Positions 7,122 to 15,850 of a DNA stretch of 50,823 nt are shown piece after piece. The stretch lies in NCBI GenBank assembly GCA_020427155.1, contig JAGQOW010000020.1, positions 1-50,823 on the forward strand. Reading direction: 5' to 3'. The stretch comes from Planctomycetales bacterium. Its GTDB lineage: Bacteria > Planctomycetota > Planctomycetia > Pirellulales > Lacipirellulaceae. The notes under the pieces are model-generated. The model had not been told where the DNA came from. It did no database searches and saw only the letters and a list, made by a program, of their open reading frames with translations. Every line of letters begins with the position of its first letter. Position 1 is the first letter of the stretch. The position numbers and the translations under genes are program-made.

Positions 7122-8366
7122 TCAAACCTGTTGAACGATTACAACGGAGTTAATTCCTAACATGCCGAACGAATTGTTAAGCACGGTTCGAATTCGGCAA
7201 TTCTCGCGGGGTTCCGCGAGCACCAATCCCGCCAGATTACAGTCGGGGTCAAGCTTTTCGACGTTGATGGTCGGATGGCAAACACGGTCGTCGAACGAAG
7301 GGAGGTTGCCAGCGAGTTCAAGTGCCCCGGCCGCTCCCATGGCATGGCCAATGAAGCTTTTAGTATTGTTGATCAGTGTTTGGGGCGATTCGCCAAAGAC
7401 ACGACGCAGCGCGGCGCACTCTTGAACATCGCCACTGGGAGTCGCTGTAGCGTGAGTACTTACCAGATCGATGTCTGAAGGGTTCAGGCCTGCTCGCCTG
7501 AGAGCCAGATCGATACAGTCGGCCTGGCGATGGGGGTTGGGGAGCACAAAGTCGCTGGCGTCGCTATTCATCGCATAGCCAACCAACTCGCCATAGATTT
7601 TCGCGCCACGACGAGACGCATCGCTGTACCGTTCCAGAGTATAGAGGCACCCTCCTTCGGAAACGACGATACCGTTACGATCTAGATCGAAGGGGCGGCT
7701 CGCGCGGGCCGGATCCTCGTGCTCGGCAAGAGCCCCCTGGCTGGCAAATCCAGCGAAGATGCCAAAGGTACGGATACTTTCGGAAACACCTCCGGCGATG
7801 GCAAAATCGCATTCGCCCAGCCGCAACATCTGTGCGCCTTGAATCAGCCCGGCATTGCCAGCGGCGCAGGCAGCGCCCAGCGTATAGTGAGGGCCAGTGA
7901 TGCCGAGGTTGAGCGTTATCTCGCCAGCCGGATTGTTGGCAACGGTCCGCGGGTTGTGGTGGTGCGACCAGACCTTGGTGTCGTAATTGAATGCCTTGAT
8001 TTCGTTAATCTCGTTCTCGGTTTCGACGTTGCCGTGCTCGGTAACACCGACATAGACGCCCACTCGCGAGGGGTCTACTTCATTCCACGCAATCCCTGAG
8101 TCGGTTACAGCTTCGTTGGCACAATAGATGGCAATGCTACCGGCACGCGTACCCCGACGGAGCTCTTTTCGCTTCTGATACTTGAGCTCATCAAAGTGGC
8201 AGATTCCCGCCAAGGTGTCGCCAACATAGCGGATCGAATAGTGCTCGACTCCGCTACGGCCTGCGAGCAGTGCCGAACGGAATTCGGGCAGGCTGTCGCC
8301 ATTGGGGGCGGTGAGGCCGACGCCTGTAATCACGATTCGCTGGTCCTGCTGGGCTGTACGGATCAT
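7122..8366 (-). CDS. Beta-ketoacyl-ACP synthase, FabF/KAS II type
   Basis: Decarboxylating Claisen-condensing enzyme that extends an acyl chain with malonyl-ACP. At 414 aa it has the normal KAS I/II length. The Cys-His-His triad is complete: C167 in LGAACAAGNAG, H305 in VSTHATATPSGD and H341 in SFIGHAMGAAGA. The HATATP form differs slightly from the common HGTGTP of FabF. No acyltransferase or ketoreductase domain is present, so it is stand-alone. It starts a three-gene set with the acyl carrier protein and the CrtI-like oxidoreductase. The set resembles type II fatty-acid or polyene modules, including genes proposed for unusual planctomycete lipids. Confidence 0.92.
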   Translation of the reverse strand: MIRTAQQDQRIVITGVGLTAPNGDSLPEFRSALLAGRSGVEHYSIRYVGDTLAGICHFDELKYQKRKELRRGTRAGSIAIYCANEAVTDSGIAWNEVDPSRVGVYVGVTEHGNVETENEINEIKAFNYDTKVWSHHHNPRTVANNPAGEITLNLGITGPHYTLGAACAAGNAGLIQGAQMLRLGECDFAIAGGVSESIRTFGIFAGFASQGALAEHEDPARASRPFDLDRNGIVVSEGGCLYTLERYSDASRRGAKIYGELVGYAMNSDASDFVLPNPHRQADCIDLALRRAGLNPSDIDLVSTHATATPSGDVQECAALRRVFGESPQTLINNTKSFIGHAMGAAGALELAGNLPSFDDRVCHPTINVEKLDPDCNLAGLVLAEPRENCRIRTVLNNSFGMLGINSVVIVQQV

Positions 8367-8507
8367 GGCGAATCAAGAGAGAGGGATAGGAAGCCCGAAG
8401 GCCTGGTCTTTATGCAGCCTGGAAGGTCGAACACGAACCCCTGAAGCTAACCCCGCACCGTGTTTTTGACAACCCGTGGGGCGAAGAGAAGCACTGCCGA
8501 CGACCTA

Positions 8508-9863
8508 TTATTTGAAGGCCGCTTCGAGCCCAAGGTGGCGGCGATAGGCATCTTGCTGTCGCGAAATCCCGTAAGTTGCGGTAATGGCCTGCCACTGCTC
8601 CTTCGCCTCGCTCAGCGTTATCTCTGGAGCCTTGCTCTCGAAGATTGCCTTGGCGACCAGCTTTTCCAGCGATTGCAGGTACTCGTCGATCCCCGGTATC
8701 CGCGGTAAAAGAAACGCTTCGCCTCCCGACAGCAGCTTGGTCATTTCGGTTGGGATCGAGTCTGAAACGCCTCTTTCTGAGAGCCATTTGGCAGCCTGCG
8801 AAGATTGGGACGAACGAAACCAAAGCGTGGCGCGGCTCCGCGGGCTGATCTGGACGGCGGCATCTTTGCTGGCCAACCACTTCAGCAGTTGAAAAGCGGA
8901 GACAGCATTGCGCGTCTGGCGAGTCACGCTGGCCAGCCGACCGGAGAAACACAAAAACGTCGGTGGCGGGACAACTTGTTCGTTGCCGCTCCAACTCTTG
9001 AGACTGCGATCGTAAAGCTCGTCTGCAATTGGTATCGCTAAGAAGTTTGTTAACTTTGTGCCCGAATCGTCCGTCCCGACCAAAAACCCTGCAGTAGGCC
9101 AGGAGAAGTCGAATACTCCCTGTTCGCCCCCGCCATTAACGGCTGGCTGACGTGCGAGCATCGCTTGCAGTGCCCTGGCAAACCAAGGCTCCTGCAACAT
9201 CGGTTCCATGGTTTGAGGGTCAAAGAGTACTGCATTTTTGCTGGTGGGATCGGCTAATACTACTGCCCGCAGAATCAACTCTGTCGCCAGGGGGTACTCA
9301 AGCGACGAATGCTTGGTGCGGGCAGGACCTATTCGGTCGAAACGGCTCCACGTGAACTGGGGAGCTTCCATCAAGGCAGGCGGCAGGTTGCCTTGCCAGG
9401 TAAGCATCAGAGGAGGCTCGCCGAGCGAGAGCGCGAAAACTTCGCCGCCGAAACGCATGACACGATCTCTTATCAGTGGCAGGAAATCTGCAAAGTCGAG
9501 TTCCTGGTCTTGCAGTAAAGTCTTACGCACCGGCCGTAGCCAATTGCGATCGACTAGGGTTCCCAGAAGTCGCGAGGGATAAACAATCAAATCGGCGGCA
9601 AGCTGGTCGGAATCCGTCAGTTCTTGGACAGTCGATTGCAGAACTTGAAGCTCTCCTCCGCTTCGTTCGGCCCATTCGCCGCGCATCAAATCAATGCCTG
9701 CAGCGAGTCCCTGGTCGTCGATCACCAGGACCGTGAGCCGAACTGCCGCCCGCGGAGTCGCGGGGAGAGCATCGGCTGGCACATCAGTCTGAGGTTGCTT
9801 TTCGCAGCCAGACAGAGTCAGCAAGATCGTCAGCAGTAGTCCTGAGGAAAGTCGCAGCGTCAT
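8508..9863 (-). CDS. Extracellular solute-binding lipoprotein
   Basis: Probable lipid-anchored periplasmic binding protein, 451 aa. The signal peptide ends in a lipobox LTLSGC with the lipidated cysteine at position 20. The body resembles family 1 sugar-type ABC solute-binding proteins: an N-terminal LTVLVIDDQG strand, ADLIVYPSRLLGTLVDRNWL, and a Thr/Trp-rich middle. No permease or ATPase gene accompanies it, and the ligand is unknown. It diverges from xylulokinase across 123 bp, which hints at a sugar-related role, but this is only context. Identification of the superfamily is moderate. Confidence 0.7.
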   Translation of the reverse strand: MTLRLSSGLLLTILLTLSGCEKQPQTDVPADALPATPRAAVRLTVLVIDDQGLAAGIDLMRGEWAERSGGELQVLQSTVQELTDSDQLAADLIVYPSRLLGTLVDRNWLRPVRKTLLQDQELDFADFLPLIRDRVMRFGGEVFALSLGEPPLMLTWQGNLPPALMEAPQFTWSRFDRIGPARTKHSSLEYPLATELILRAVVLADPTSKNAVLFDPQTMEPMLQEPWFARALQAMLARQPAVNGGGEQGVFDFSWPTAGFLVGTDDSGTKLTNFLAIPIADELYDRSLKSWSGNEQVVPPPTFLCFSGRLASVTRQTRNAVSAFQLLKWLASKDAAVQISPRSRATLWFRSSQSSQAAKWLSERGVSDSIPTEMTKLLSGGEAFLLPRIPGIDEYLQSLEKLVAKAIFESKAPEITLSEAKEQWQAITATYGISRQQDAYRRHLGLEAAFK

Positions 9864-9986
9864 TTTCGTTGGCCAATCATGCGATTACCCGTTGCAGTTC
9901 GGCTGAAACCGAGGATTATACTTGTTATCTTGCGCATGAGGAGTAACCGCCTTCACAGATCGACCCCCTTTCGGAATTGACGAGCT

Positions 9987-11495
9987 ATGAGCGTTTGCAT
10001 TGGTATTGATGTCGGTACTTCTGGTACGAAAGCCTTGGCGATTGATGCCAAGGGGCGAGTTCTTGCCGAAGCCTCGGCTTCGTATCCCTGCCACCATCCC
10101 AAACCGTTGTGGAGCGAGCAGGACCCAGAGGACTGGTGGCAAGCGACGGTAAAAGTAGTGCGGTCGGTTGTGAAGCAAGCAAAGCTCAAGCCGGCTGATG
10201 TGGCGGCGATTGGCCTCTCGGGCCAAATGCACGGTTCGGTGTTTCTCGATCGCAACGATCAGGTCATCCGGCCGGCTATCTTGTGGAACGACCAACGGAC
10301 CGAATCGGAATGTCAGGAAATCGAACGCCGCGCGGGCGGTCGAAAGCGGTTGATCAAAATGGTAGCCAACCCGGCGCTGACAGGGTTTACGGCCCCGAAG
10401 ATTCTTTGGCTTCGAAACCAGGAGCCGCGCAACTTCGAGCGAACTACCAAAGTGCTGTTACCAAAAGATGAGATACGACGTCGGTTGACAGGCGAGTACG
10501 CCACCGAGGTGAGTGATGCCAGCGGTATGTTGTTGCTGGACGTCGTAAAGCGGAAGTGGTCGAAGACATTATTGGAGAAGTTGGAGTTGGACTCCAGTTT
10601 GCTTGCTACTTGCTATGAATCGGAAGAGGTGACTGGTACGCTTACCCAATCAACCGCCAAGAAGCTGGGGCTGACGACGGATTGCGTCGTGGTGGGCGGG
10701 GCTGGGGACTGCGCAGCAGGAGCCATTGGCAACGGCATCGTGCGCAGCGGGTTGCTGGCCACTTCGCTTGGCACTTCGGGCGTGGTATTTGCGCACAGTG
10801 ATCAACCAGAATTCGATCCTGAGGGGCGTCTCCACACGTTTTGCCATGCCGTACGGGGTAAGTGGCACATGATGGGAGTCACCCTTACTGCCGGCGGCTC
10901 GTTGGGTTGGTTTCAAGAGGCGCTCTGCACCGTTGCCAAGGGGCAAACCGTACCGTTCGAGACTCTCACTGCTGAGGCGGCCAAAACACTGGCCGGGGCC
11001 GAGGGCTTGCAGTTCCTGCCCTATCTTTCAGGAGAGCGAACGCCACATCTTGATCCGCACGCTCGCGGCGCACTCATTGGAATCACACTCAAACACACAC
11101 GCGGGCATGTGGTACGTTCGATTCTAGAAGGCGTCACCTACTCGCTGCGCGATTGTCTCTCTATCATGCAAGACTTGGGGGTCCCGATTCGGCAAATCCG
11201 GGCCACCGGCGGCGGGGCCAAGAGTCCTTTCTGGCATCAGATGCAGGCCGACGTGTTTGGCAAGCCCGTAACTACCATGGTGGCCGACGAAGGCGCCGCG
11301 TATGGCGTCGCGCTACTAGCGGCAGTAGGAGCGGGCAATTTCAAAAACATCACTGAGGCTTGCCAAGCCACGGTGAAGACAGCCCAGGAAGTGAAACCTG
11401 ATGCGAAAACGCGAAAGGTGTACGATCGGGCCTTCCCGGTGTTCCAAGGACTCTATAAAGCTCTCAAGACCGAGTTTCCTCGACTTGAGTCTTAG
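9987..11495 (+). CDS. xylB: Xylulokinase
   Basis: FGGY-family kinase phosphorylating D-xylulose to xylulose 5-phosphate with ATP, feeding the pentose phosphate pathway; cytoplasmic. At 502 aa it has the family length. Visible: the N-terminal phosphate loop IGIDVGTSGTKALAID with D8, the substrate loop GLSGQMHGSVFLD near 76, EVSDASGMLLLDV near 174, the catalytic Asp D241 in GGAGDCAAGAIG, SLGTSGVVFA, and GEGTP-like GERTPHLDP near 350. No xylose isomerase gene is in the window. The upstream spacer has a weak promoter-like pair (TTGCAG at 9892, TATACT at 9917, spacing 19). Confidence 0.95.
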   Translation: MSVCIGIDVGTSGTKALAIDAKGRVLAEASASYPCHHPKPLWSEQDPEDWWQATVKVVRSVVKQAKLKPADVAAIGLSGQMHGSVFLDRNDQVIRPAILWNDQRTESECQEIERRAGGRKRLIKMVANPALTGFTAPKILWLRNQEPRNFERTTKVLLPKDEIRRRLTGEYATEVSDASGMLLLDVVKRKWSKTLLEKLELDSSLLATCYESEEVTGTLTQSTAKKLGLTTDCVVVGGAGDCAAGAIGNGIVRSGLLATSLGTSGVVFAHSDQPEFDPEGRLHTFCHAVRGKWHMMGVTLTAGGSLGWFQEALCTVAKGQTVPFETLTAEAAKTLAGAEGLQFLPYLSGERTPHLDPHARGALIGITLKHTRGHVVRSILEGVTYSLRDCLSIMQDLGVPIRQIRATGGGAKSPFWHQMQADVFGKPVTTMVADEGAAYGVALLAAVGAGNFKNITEACQATVKTAQEVKPDAKTRKVYDRAFPVFQGLYKALKTEFPRLES

Positions 11496-11600
11496 CCGTG
11501 GGGCCGTCGCGACTGACAATCTGGCTCGATTGGCCGGCGGGCTGGCTTTCCAAAACTCTTCGCCCTGGTGAACACGACGGGGGTTGTCTACGCTTAGTTC

Positions 11601-13214
11601 ATGGCGTCCCCGGCTGAATCAACTTCCGAAGTGTCTTACCAGACGAAGCCCTGTCAGATGGTCTGCTGGCTCGAGGTTTTGTTGATCTTTGCAATCATCT
11701 TCATTGTTGGCGGGGCGCCTCCACCGCACGTCAACGAGACCTATTACCTGACCAAGGCCAAGCACTATTGGGAGCCCCAGTGGTGCGCAGGAGATCCCTT
11801 TTTGGAATCGGCAGATGCGCATTTGACTTTCTATTGGACGATCGGTTGGTTGGCGAAATGGTTTTCATTGCCCGTTGTGGCATGGATCGGCCGTATTGCT
11901 GCTTGGATGCTCCTTGCCGTCTCGTGGCAGCGGCTCAGCTCTCGGGTATTGCATCGACCGTTGTTCGGAGTACTCAGTTGCATGTTAATGGCAACGCTGA
12001 TCGAGAAGACCTATCTTTCAGGAGAATGGGTATTCGGCGGCGTCGAAGGAAAGTGCTTTGCCTACGCCTTCGTCTTCTGGGGATTGGCAGAACTTGCCGA
12101 CGGACGATGGCGAAGAATGTGGTTGTGGTTCGGTTTGGCCGGCGCGTTTCACGTGCTAGTAGGAGGTTGGGCGACCATTGCGGCCGGTTTCGTGTGGATG
12201 ACCGAGCGTCGAGTTCAGCGTGCTTCGTTAGTTTCCCTGCTTCCAACGTTGTTTCTGGGGGGCGTCTTGGCTTTGCCAGGGGTGATCCCCGCCTTGCAAT
12301 TGACGCGAGGAGTCTCGGCAGAAACTGCTGCTGAGGCGAATCAGATTTATGTTTTCGAGCGTCTCGCTCATCACCTGGCACCTCTGGCGTTGCCCGCGCA
12401 GGAGCTTACAAAGAAGGGCCTGAGATTCTCTTTGGTGGTCGTTGGTCTGGGGGGGCTCTGGTGGCTGACGCGCAAACGCGAAGAGGAGGGAGCGGAAGGG
12501 CTTAATCGACTATTGCGATTTGCTTGGGGAAGTCTGGTGCTTTGCCTCGTTGGATTCTCCTGGGAACTCGCTGCATGGAATCAACCAGCGTTGGCTGCAA
12601 AGCTCTTGAAGTATTACTGGTTCCGTTTGGCCGACGTCGCGGTGCCGCTGGCGATGTCGCTGGCCGTTTTCTGGTTGGCCAGCGGGCTGATGCAGCGTCG
12701 CCCGAAACTGGCCGGGTTGTTTCTATTGACGACGCTCGCGTATCCCTGCTGGTTTATGCTCAGTTCCAGTAGCGCGCGTTACCAGAATCCGTTGCCCCCG
12801 GCCGACAGGAAGGTGACGGATCATCACGATTGGCAACAAGCATGCCGATGGGCTCGCGAAAACACGCCCGCAGACGCTTTGTTCCTGGTCCCCCGCGGCA
12901 GTCAATCGTTTGAGTGGTATGCCTATCGCAAGGGGCTAGTCACTTGGAAAGATGTTCCGCAAGACGCAGCTTCACTCATCTCCTGGCGAGATCGCTACTT
13001 CGATGTATTCACTCGTATCGACGAGCAGGAGCACCGTACTCATGTTTCCTTTGCCAAGCAGGGTGATGAGCGAGTCGGGCAACTGGCTGAGAAGTACCAG
13101 GCCGAGTACGTTATTACCGACGAATACCCCCCACTGCTACTGCCTAGAGTTTACCAGAATAAGTCATTTACTATCTACGCGACCAATCTCAAAGCGAAAT
13201 CCGATTCCCAATGA
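11601..13214 (+). CDS. Polytopic membrane protein of unknown function (possibly DUF6798)
   Basis: A 537-residue integral membrane protein with roughly eight to ten hydrophobic helices over residues 23-390 and a soluble C-terminal part. The first helix leads into IVGGAPPPHVNETYYLTKAK, then a CAGDPFLESADAHLTFYWT loop. That layout resembles ArnT/Dpm-type membrane glycosyltransferases with an Asp-rich first loop, and I recall planctomycete proteins of this kind being grouped as DUF6798; I cannot verify it. The C-terminal domain (about 400-520) contains ARENTPADALFLVP, also seen after such membrane domains. It overlaps the next gene by ATGA, so the two are translationally coupled. Its function is unknown. 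Confidence 0.8.
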   Translation: MASPAESTSEVSYQTKPCQMVCWLEVLLIFAIIFIVGGAPPPHVNETYYLTKAKHYWEPQWCAGDPFLESADAHLTFYWTIGWLAKWFSLPVVAWIGRIAAWMLLAVSWQRLSSRVLHRPLFGVLSCMLMATLIEKTYLSGEWVFGGVEGKCFAYAFVFWGLAELADGRWRRMWLWFGLAGAFHVLVGGWATIAAGFVWMTERRVQRASLVSLLPTLFLGGVLALPGVIPALQLTRGVSAETAAEANQIYVFERLAHHLAPLALPAQELTKKGLRFSLVVVGLGGLWWLTRKREEEGAEGLNRLLRFAWGSLVLCLVGFSWELAAWNQPALAAKLLKYYWFRLADVAVPLAMSLAVFWLASGLMQRRPKLAGLFLLTTLAYPCWFMLSSSSARYQNPLPPADRKVTDHHDWQQACRWARENTPADALFLVPRGSQSFEWYAYRKGLVTWKDVPQDAASLISWRDRYFDVFTRIDEQEHRTHVSFAKQGDERVGQLAEKYQAEYVITDEYPPLLLPRVYQNKSFTIYATNLKAKSDSQ

Positions 13215-13906
13215 GTAGTTTTCCTTCTCCAAAAGCACCTTTGCAAGCTGTCATCTTTGATCTCGATGGCTTGATGTTCAACACCGAAGACCTCTATCAG
13301 GAGGTGGGACGCGATTCGCTGGCCCGGCGCGGTAAACAGCTCACCCAAGAATTGCTCGATGAAATGATGGGGCGCAAGTCGGACATCGCCCTGCAGATTA
13401 TGATTGATCGGCATGACCTGGAGATTTCGGTCGAGGATTTAGCCACGGAACAAGCGGAGTCCATGCGCAAGTTGATACCTACGCGGTTGCAGCCTCTGCC
13501 TGGATTGCTATCGCTTCTGGCGGCGCTTGAGGCGGGTGGAATTCCCAAAGCAATCGCTACCAGCAGCGGTCGTCAATTTGTTACGCAGGTGCTGGGCCAG
13601 TCGCAGCTTGAACCTCGATTTGATTTTGTCTTTACTTCAGAGGATATCGAAAACGGCAAGCCTGCGCCTGACGTGTACTTGTTGGCCGCTAGTTCGCTGG
13701 GCTTTGATCCCGCCAGGACAATGGTGCTAGAAGATACGCAAATCGGCTGTCGAGCGGCTACGGCTGCCGGTGCTTACACGGTCGCTGTCCCGGGCGAGCA
13801 CAGCCGAGATCATGATTTCAACGGCGTGAAGTTTATTGCCACAGCTCTAAGCGATCGCCGGATCTATCAAGCGCTTAGTCTGCCAGTGACGGATTGCGAA
13901 GAATAG
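13211..13906 (+). CDS. HAD-superfamily phosphatase, beta-phosphoglucomutase-like
   Basis: Cytoplasmic haloacid-dehalogenase-type phosphatase or phosphomutase, 231 aa. Motif I is VIFDLDGLMFNTE with nucleophile D17 and acid/base D19. Motif II is ATSSGR, the motif III Lys is in NGKPAPDVYLLAA, and motif IV is MVLEDTQIG. The helical cap between motifs I and II marks subclass IA (beta-PGM, phosphoglycolate or pseudouridine phosphatase relatives); the substrate is not predictable. Its start codon overlaps the stop of the membrane protein gene (ATGA). A terminator-like hairpin follows about 90 bp downstream. Confidence 0.9.
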   Translation: MSSFPSPKAPLQAVIFDLDGLMFNTEDLYQEVGRDSLARRGKQLTQELLDEMMGRKSDIALQIMIDRHDLEISVEDLATEQAESMRKLIPTRLQPLPGLLSLLAALEAGGIPKAIATSSGRQFVTQVLGQSQLEPRFDFVFTSEDIENGKPAPDVYLLAASSLGFDPARTMVLEDTQIGCRAATAAGAYTVAVPGEHSRDHDFNGVKFIATALSDRRIYQALSLPVTDCEE

Positions 13907-13996
13907 CCCTCGTCGGGTTTGCGGTTCCGCCACTTCGGGTAGTGCTAGCAAGCTCGCAAATCGAGCGGGAGATTGTCTCACTGCTAGCCGTGATGA

Positions 13997-14043
13997 GAGT
14001 CGATAGAAAGTTTATCTCTTCAAAAACTTAAATCGACTCTTTT
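13997..14043 (+). terminator. Terminator-like interrupted hairpin after the HAD gene
   Basis: GAGTCGAT (13997-14004) pairs perfectly with ATCGACTC (14032-14039). Inside, AAGTTT pairs with AAACTT around a 10-nt loop, and the structure is followed by TTTT. The T-run is short and the next gene starts only 23 bp later. It may act as a weak terminator or as a leader structure of that gene. Confidence 0.5.
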
Positions 14044-14065
14044 CGATATCCAGGGGGGGCCCATT

Positions 14066-14293
14066 ATGGATCGGAAGTTTGTCGGCGCCATGCTCTTGTT
14101 CTTAGCAAGCGGTGGGTGCCGGATGTGTAGCAATTGTTGCGATAATCTGCCGCCAGTGCTGGATGGACCTTACCCCTATACCGGAGGCAGAGCCGGCTCG
14201 GCTTTTGGGGCAGCTTCCCACGCAGAACCGTATTACGAGGCCGAGCCTATTGGTCCGTCGGCAGCAGAGCAGTCGCCGGCTGAAGATTCGTAG
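14066..14293 (+). CDS. Small Cys-rich exported protein, lipoprotein-like
   Basis: A 75-residue protein with a short basic hydrophobic N-terminus (MDRKFVGAMLLFLASGGC), which looks like a lipoprotein signal with an imperfect lipobox. A cysteine cluster follows: C18, C21, C24 and C25 in GGCRMCSNCCDNLPPVLDG. The tail is rich in Pro, Gly, Glu and Ala. Small proteins with this C-x2-C-x2-CC and DNLPPV-DGPY look are familiar from planctomycetes and have no known function. The ATG follows a G-rich stretch that could serve as ribosome binding site. Its last 47 bp overlap the 3' end of the convergent gene on the other strand. It may be real, but it is short. Confidence 0.6.
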   Translation: MDRKFVGAMLLFLASGGCRMCSNCCDNLPPVLDGPYPYTGGRAGSAFGAASHAEPYYEAEPIGPSAAEQSPAEDS

Positions 14294-15254
14294 CAGGCGG
14301 CAGCTCTTCTTCTGCTCGAAGTCGGGTTATCTGGTTGAAGGCCTCGGGATCGAAAGGATCGTCCAACTCGGCGCCGGCTGTACTGATGCTTGACGGTCGT
14401 GGTGCCTGCTTTGGCAACGCGAGCTGTTCGGCCCATTCGCTGAGCAGGAATAGCTGGCGGAGTTCGAGTGGCTGTGAATGCGCTCCTTCGTCGGATCCGT
14501 GGGCCTTGCGCGCATGGTGCAACAGCACGCTTTCCTCAACAACTTGCTCGTCAAGCTGCTCAAGGACCGACGTCAGATTGAAGAGCGTCGCTTGAGGATG
14601 CCCGGCACCCTCCATGGCAAGTGCGTTTAGCTCAAACTCTCGAGACGATCCGGCAGCGTGGCAACCCGAGCTTGCGCACGAACGTACCAGCAAGGGTTGG
14701 ATTTGGCGCACAAATGCGGCACGCATTTCTCGTGGGACGTGCTGCGCGGCTTGCACATTGGACGGTGTCGGAGTAGTAATTGGAACCGGTGCAGCCGAAT
14801 GCTGATGTGCTCGGATTGACCGAGCTTGCTGCAGGCGGCGTTCCAGCAGCGCGAGTTCCCGATGGTGAGGATCGATGGCCCGGGCGTCGAGCAGTTCTCT
14901 TTCAGCAAAGTCGCACAGGTCTTGCCGCAAACACCAGCGAGCAAGTTCGAGATGCGAATCGGCAGCTGACCCGGTACGGGTCTGGCGGCGGCGCTGGTAG
15001 GCTTCGTCGAGGTTTCGGCAATACATCTCGACCTGGGTCACGGGTACCCGCAACTGGCCGTTGGGTAGCTCAATCTGATAGTGGTCCTTGAGCCGGATCA
15101 TCCGTCCCGACAGCACGTTGCCGTTTCGCAAGACCAAGATGCCCTCGATAGCGGCGGATGGCTCTGCCAGAGCCACTCGAGCAGGCAACGTGGCAAGACA
15201 GCCCGTCAGAACGAGAAAAACCGCCAGCCAAAGTTTCGGAGCAGTGTGTTCCAT
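14247..15254 (-). CDS. Exported protein with CX4CH motif, function unknown
   Basis: A 335-residue protein with an N-terminal signal sequence ending near residue 30 (LPARVALA). Next comes an SH3-like or Sm-like beta strand stretch, ILVLRNGNVLSGRMIRLKDH, and an Arg-rich region. At 181-215 it reads AFVRQIQPLLVRSCASSGCH, giving C193, C198 and H199 in a C-x4-C-H spacing. Planctomycete c-type cytochrome-like domains begin with a very similar IQPLL-x-x-x-C block but usually with C-x2-C-H. The motif could bind heme through the rarer spacing or bind a metal. The C-terminus is low-complexity and Pro/Ala/Glu-rich. No functional name can be given. Confidence 0.8.
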   Translation of the reverse strand: MEHTAPKLWLAVFLVLTGCLATLPARVALAEPSAAIEGILVLRNGNVLSGRMIRLKDHYQIELPNGQLRVPVTQVEMYCRNLDEAYQRRRQTRTGSAADSHLELARWCLRQDLCDFAERELLDARAIDPHHRELALLERRLQQARSIRAHQHSAAPVPITTPTPSNVQAAQHVPREMRAAFVRQIQPLLVRSCASSGCHAAGSSREFELNALAMEGAGHPQATLFNLTSVLEQLDEQVVEESVLLHHARKAHGSDEGAHSQPLELRQLFLLSEWAEQLALPKQAPRPSSISTAGAELDDPFDPEAFNQITRLRAEEELPPATNLQPATALLPTDQ

Positions 15255-15488
15255 TGCGAGCGAAGGCTAGGAAAACTGGAGAAAACGGTCAAGACGGCCT
15301 TCTAGACGCTTGCAGGACTTATGTGCCACCTCATCATGTGGTGACTGAAGAATGAGAGAGTTGCGGCGAAAGCAGAGGCCGTTTCTGAGCGGTACGATCG
15401 ACTATTGGGAGCCTAGCTATCAAGGTTTTGCCAAGGTATATTGCGGTTTTGGACCTGAACATGCCCTCTTTCCAGCGGACGATTTCAC

Positions 15489-15773
15489 GTGACCTCCTCG
15501 ACTCTTCAGCGTCGACAAATCACCTACTCAGGCGAAGTCCAGGGCGTAGGTTTCCGTTACACGACGCGTATGATTGCCAGGGGATACGACGTCAATGGGT
15601 ATGTGCGCAACTTGCCCGATCGGCGCGTGGAACTTGTGGTCGAGGGCGCAGAGGACCAGATCGACGGTTTCTTAGCAGAAATCGCCGAGAGAATGTCTGG
15701 TCAGATTCGCAATTCCACTTGCGATACACGGCCGAGCATTGACGAATTTGCAGGATTCGAGATTCGTTATTAG
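15489..15773 (+). CDS. acyP: Acylphosphatase
   Basis: Small enzyme hydrolysing acyl phosphates such as acetyl phosphate or 1,3-bisphosphoglycerate. At 94 aa it has the family length. The phosphate loop GEVQGVGFRYTTR carries R23 and the second motif NGYVRNLPDRRVELVVEG carries N41. These are the two catalytic residues of the family, at the family's classic positions. Translation starts at a GTG. The ABC permease gene follows 77 bp downstream, with no obvious functional link. Confidence 0.94.
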   Translation: MTSSTLQRRQITYSGEVQGVGFRYTTRMIARGYDVNGYVRNLPDRRVELVVEGAEDQIDGFLAEIAERMSGQIRNSTCDTRPSIDEFAGFEIRY

Positions 15774-15850
15774 CATGGCAACTTAAGTTTGATTCTTGTC
15801 TCCGCTGCTTGATCGTGTCCTTATTCCAAGAAAAGTGGTCTTAGCCTCCT

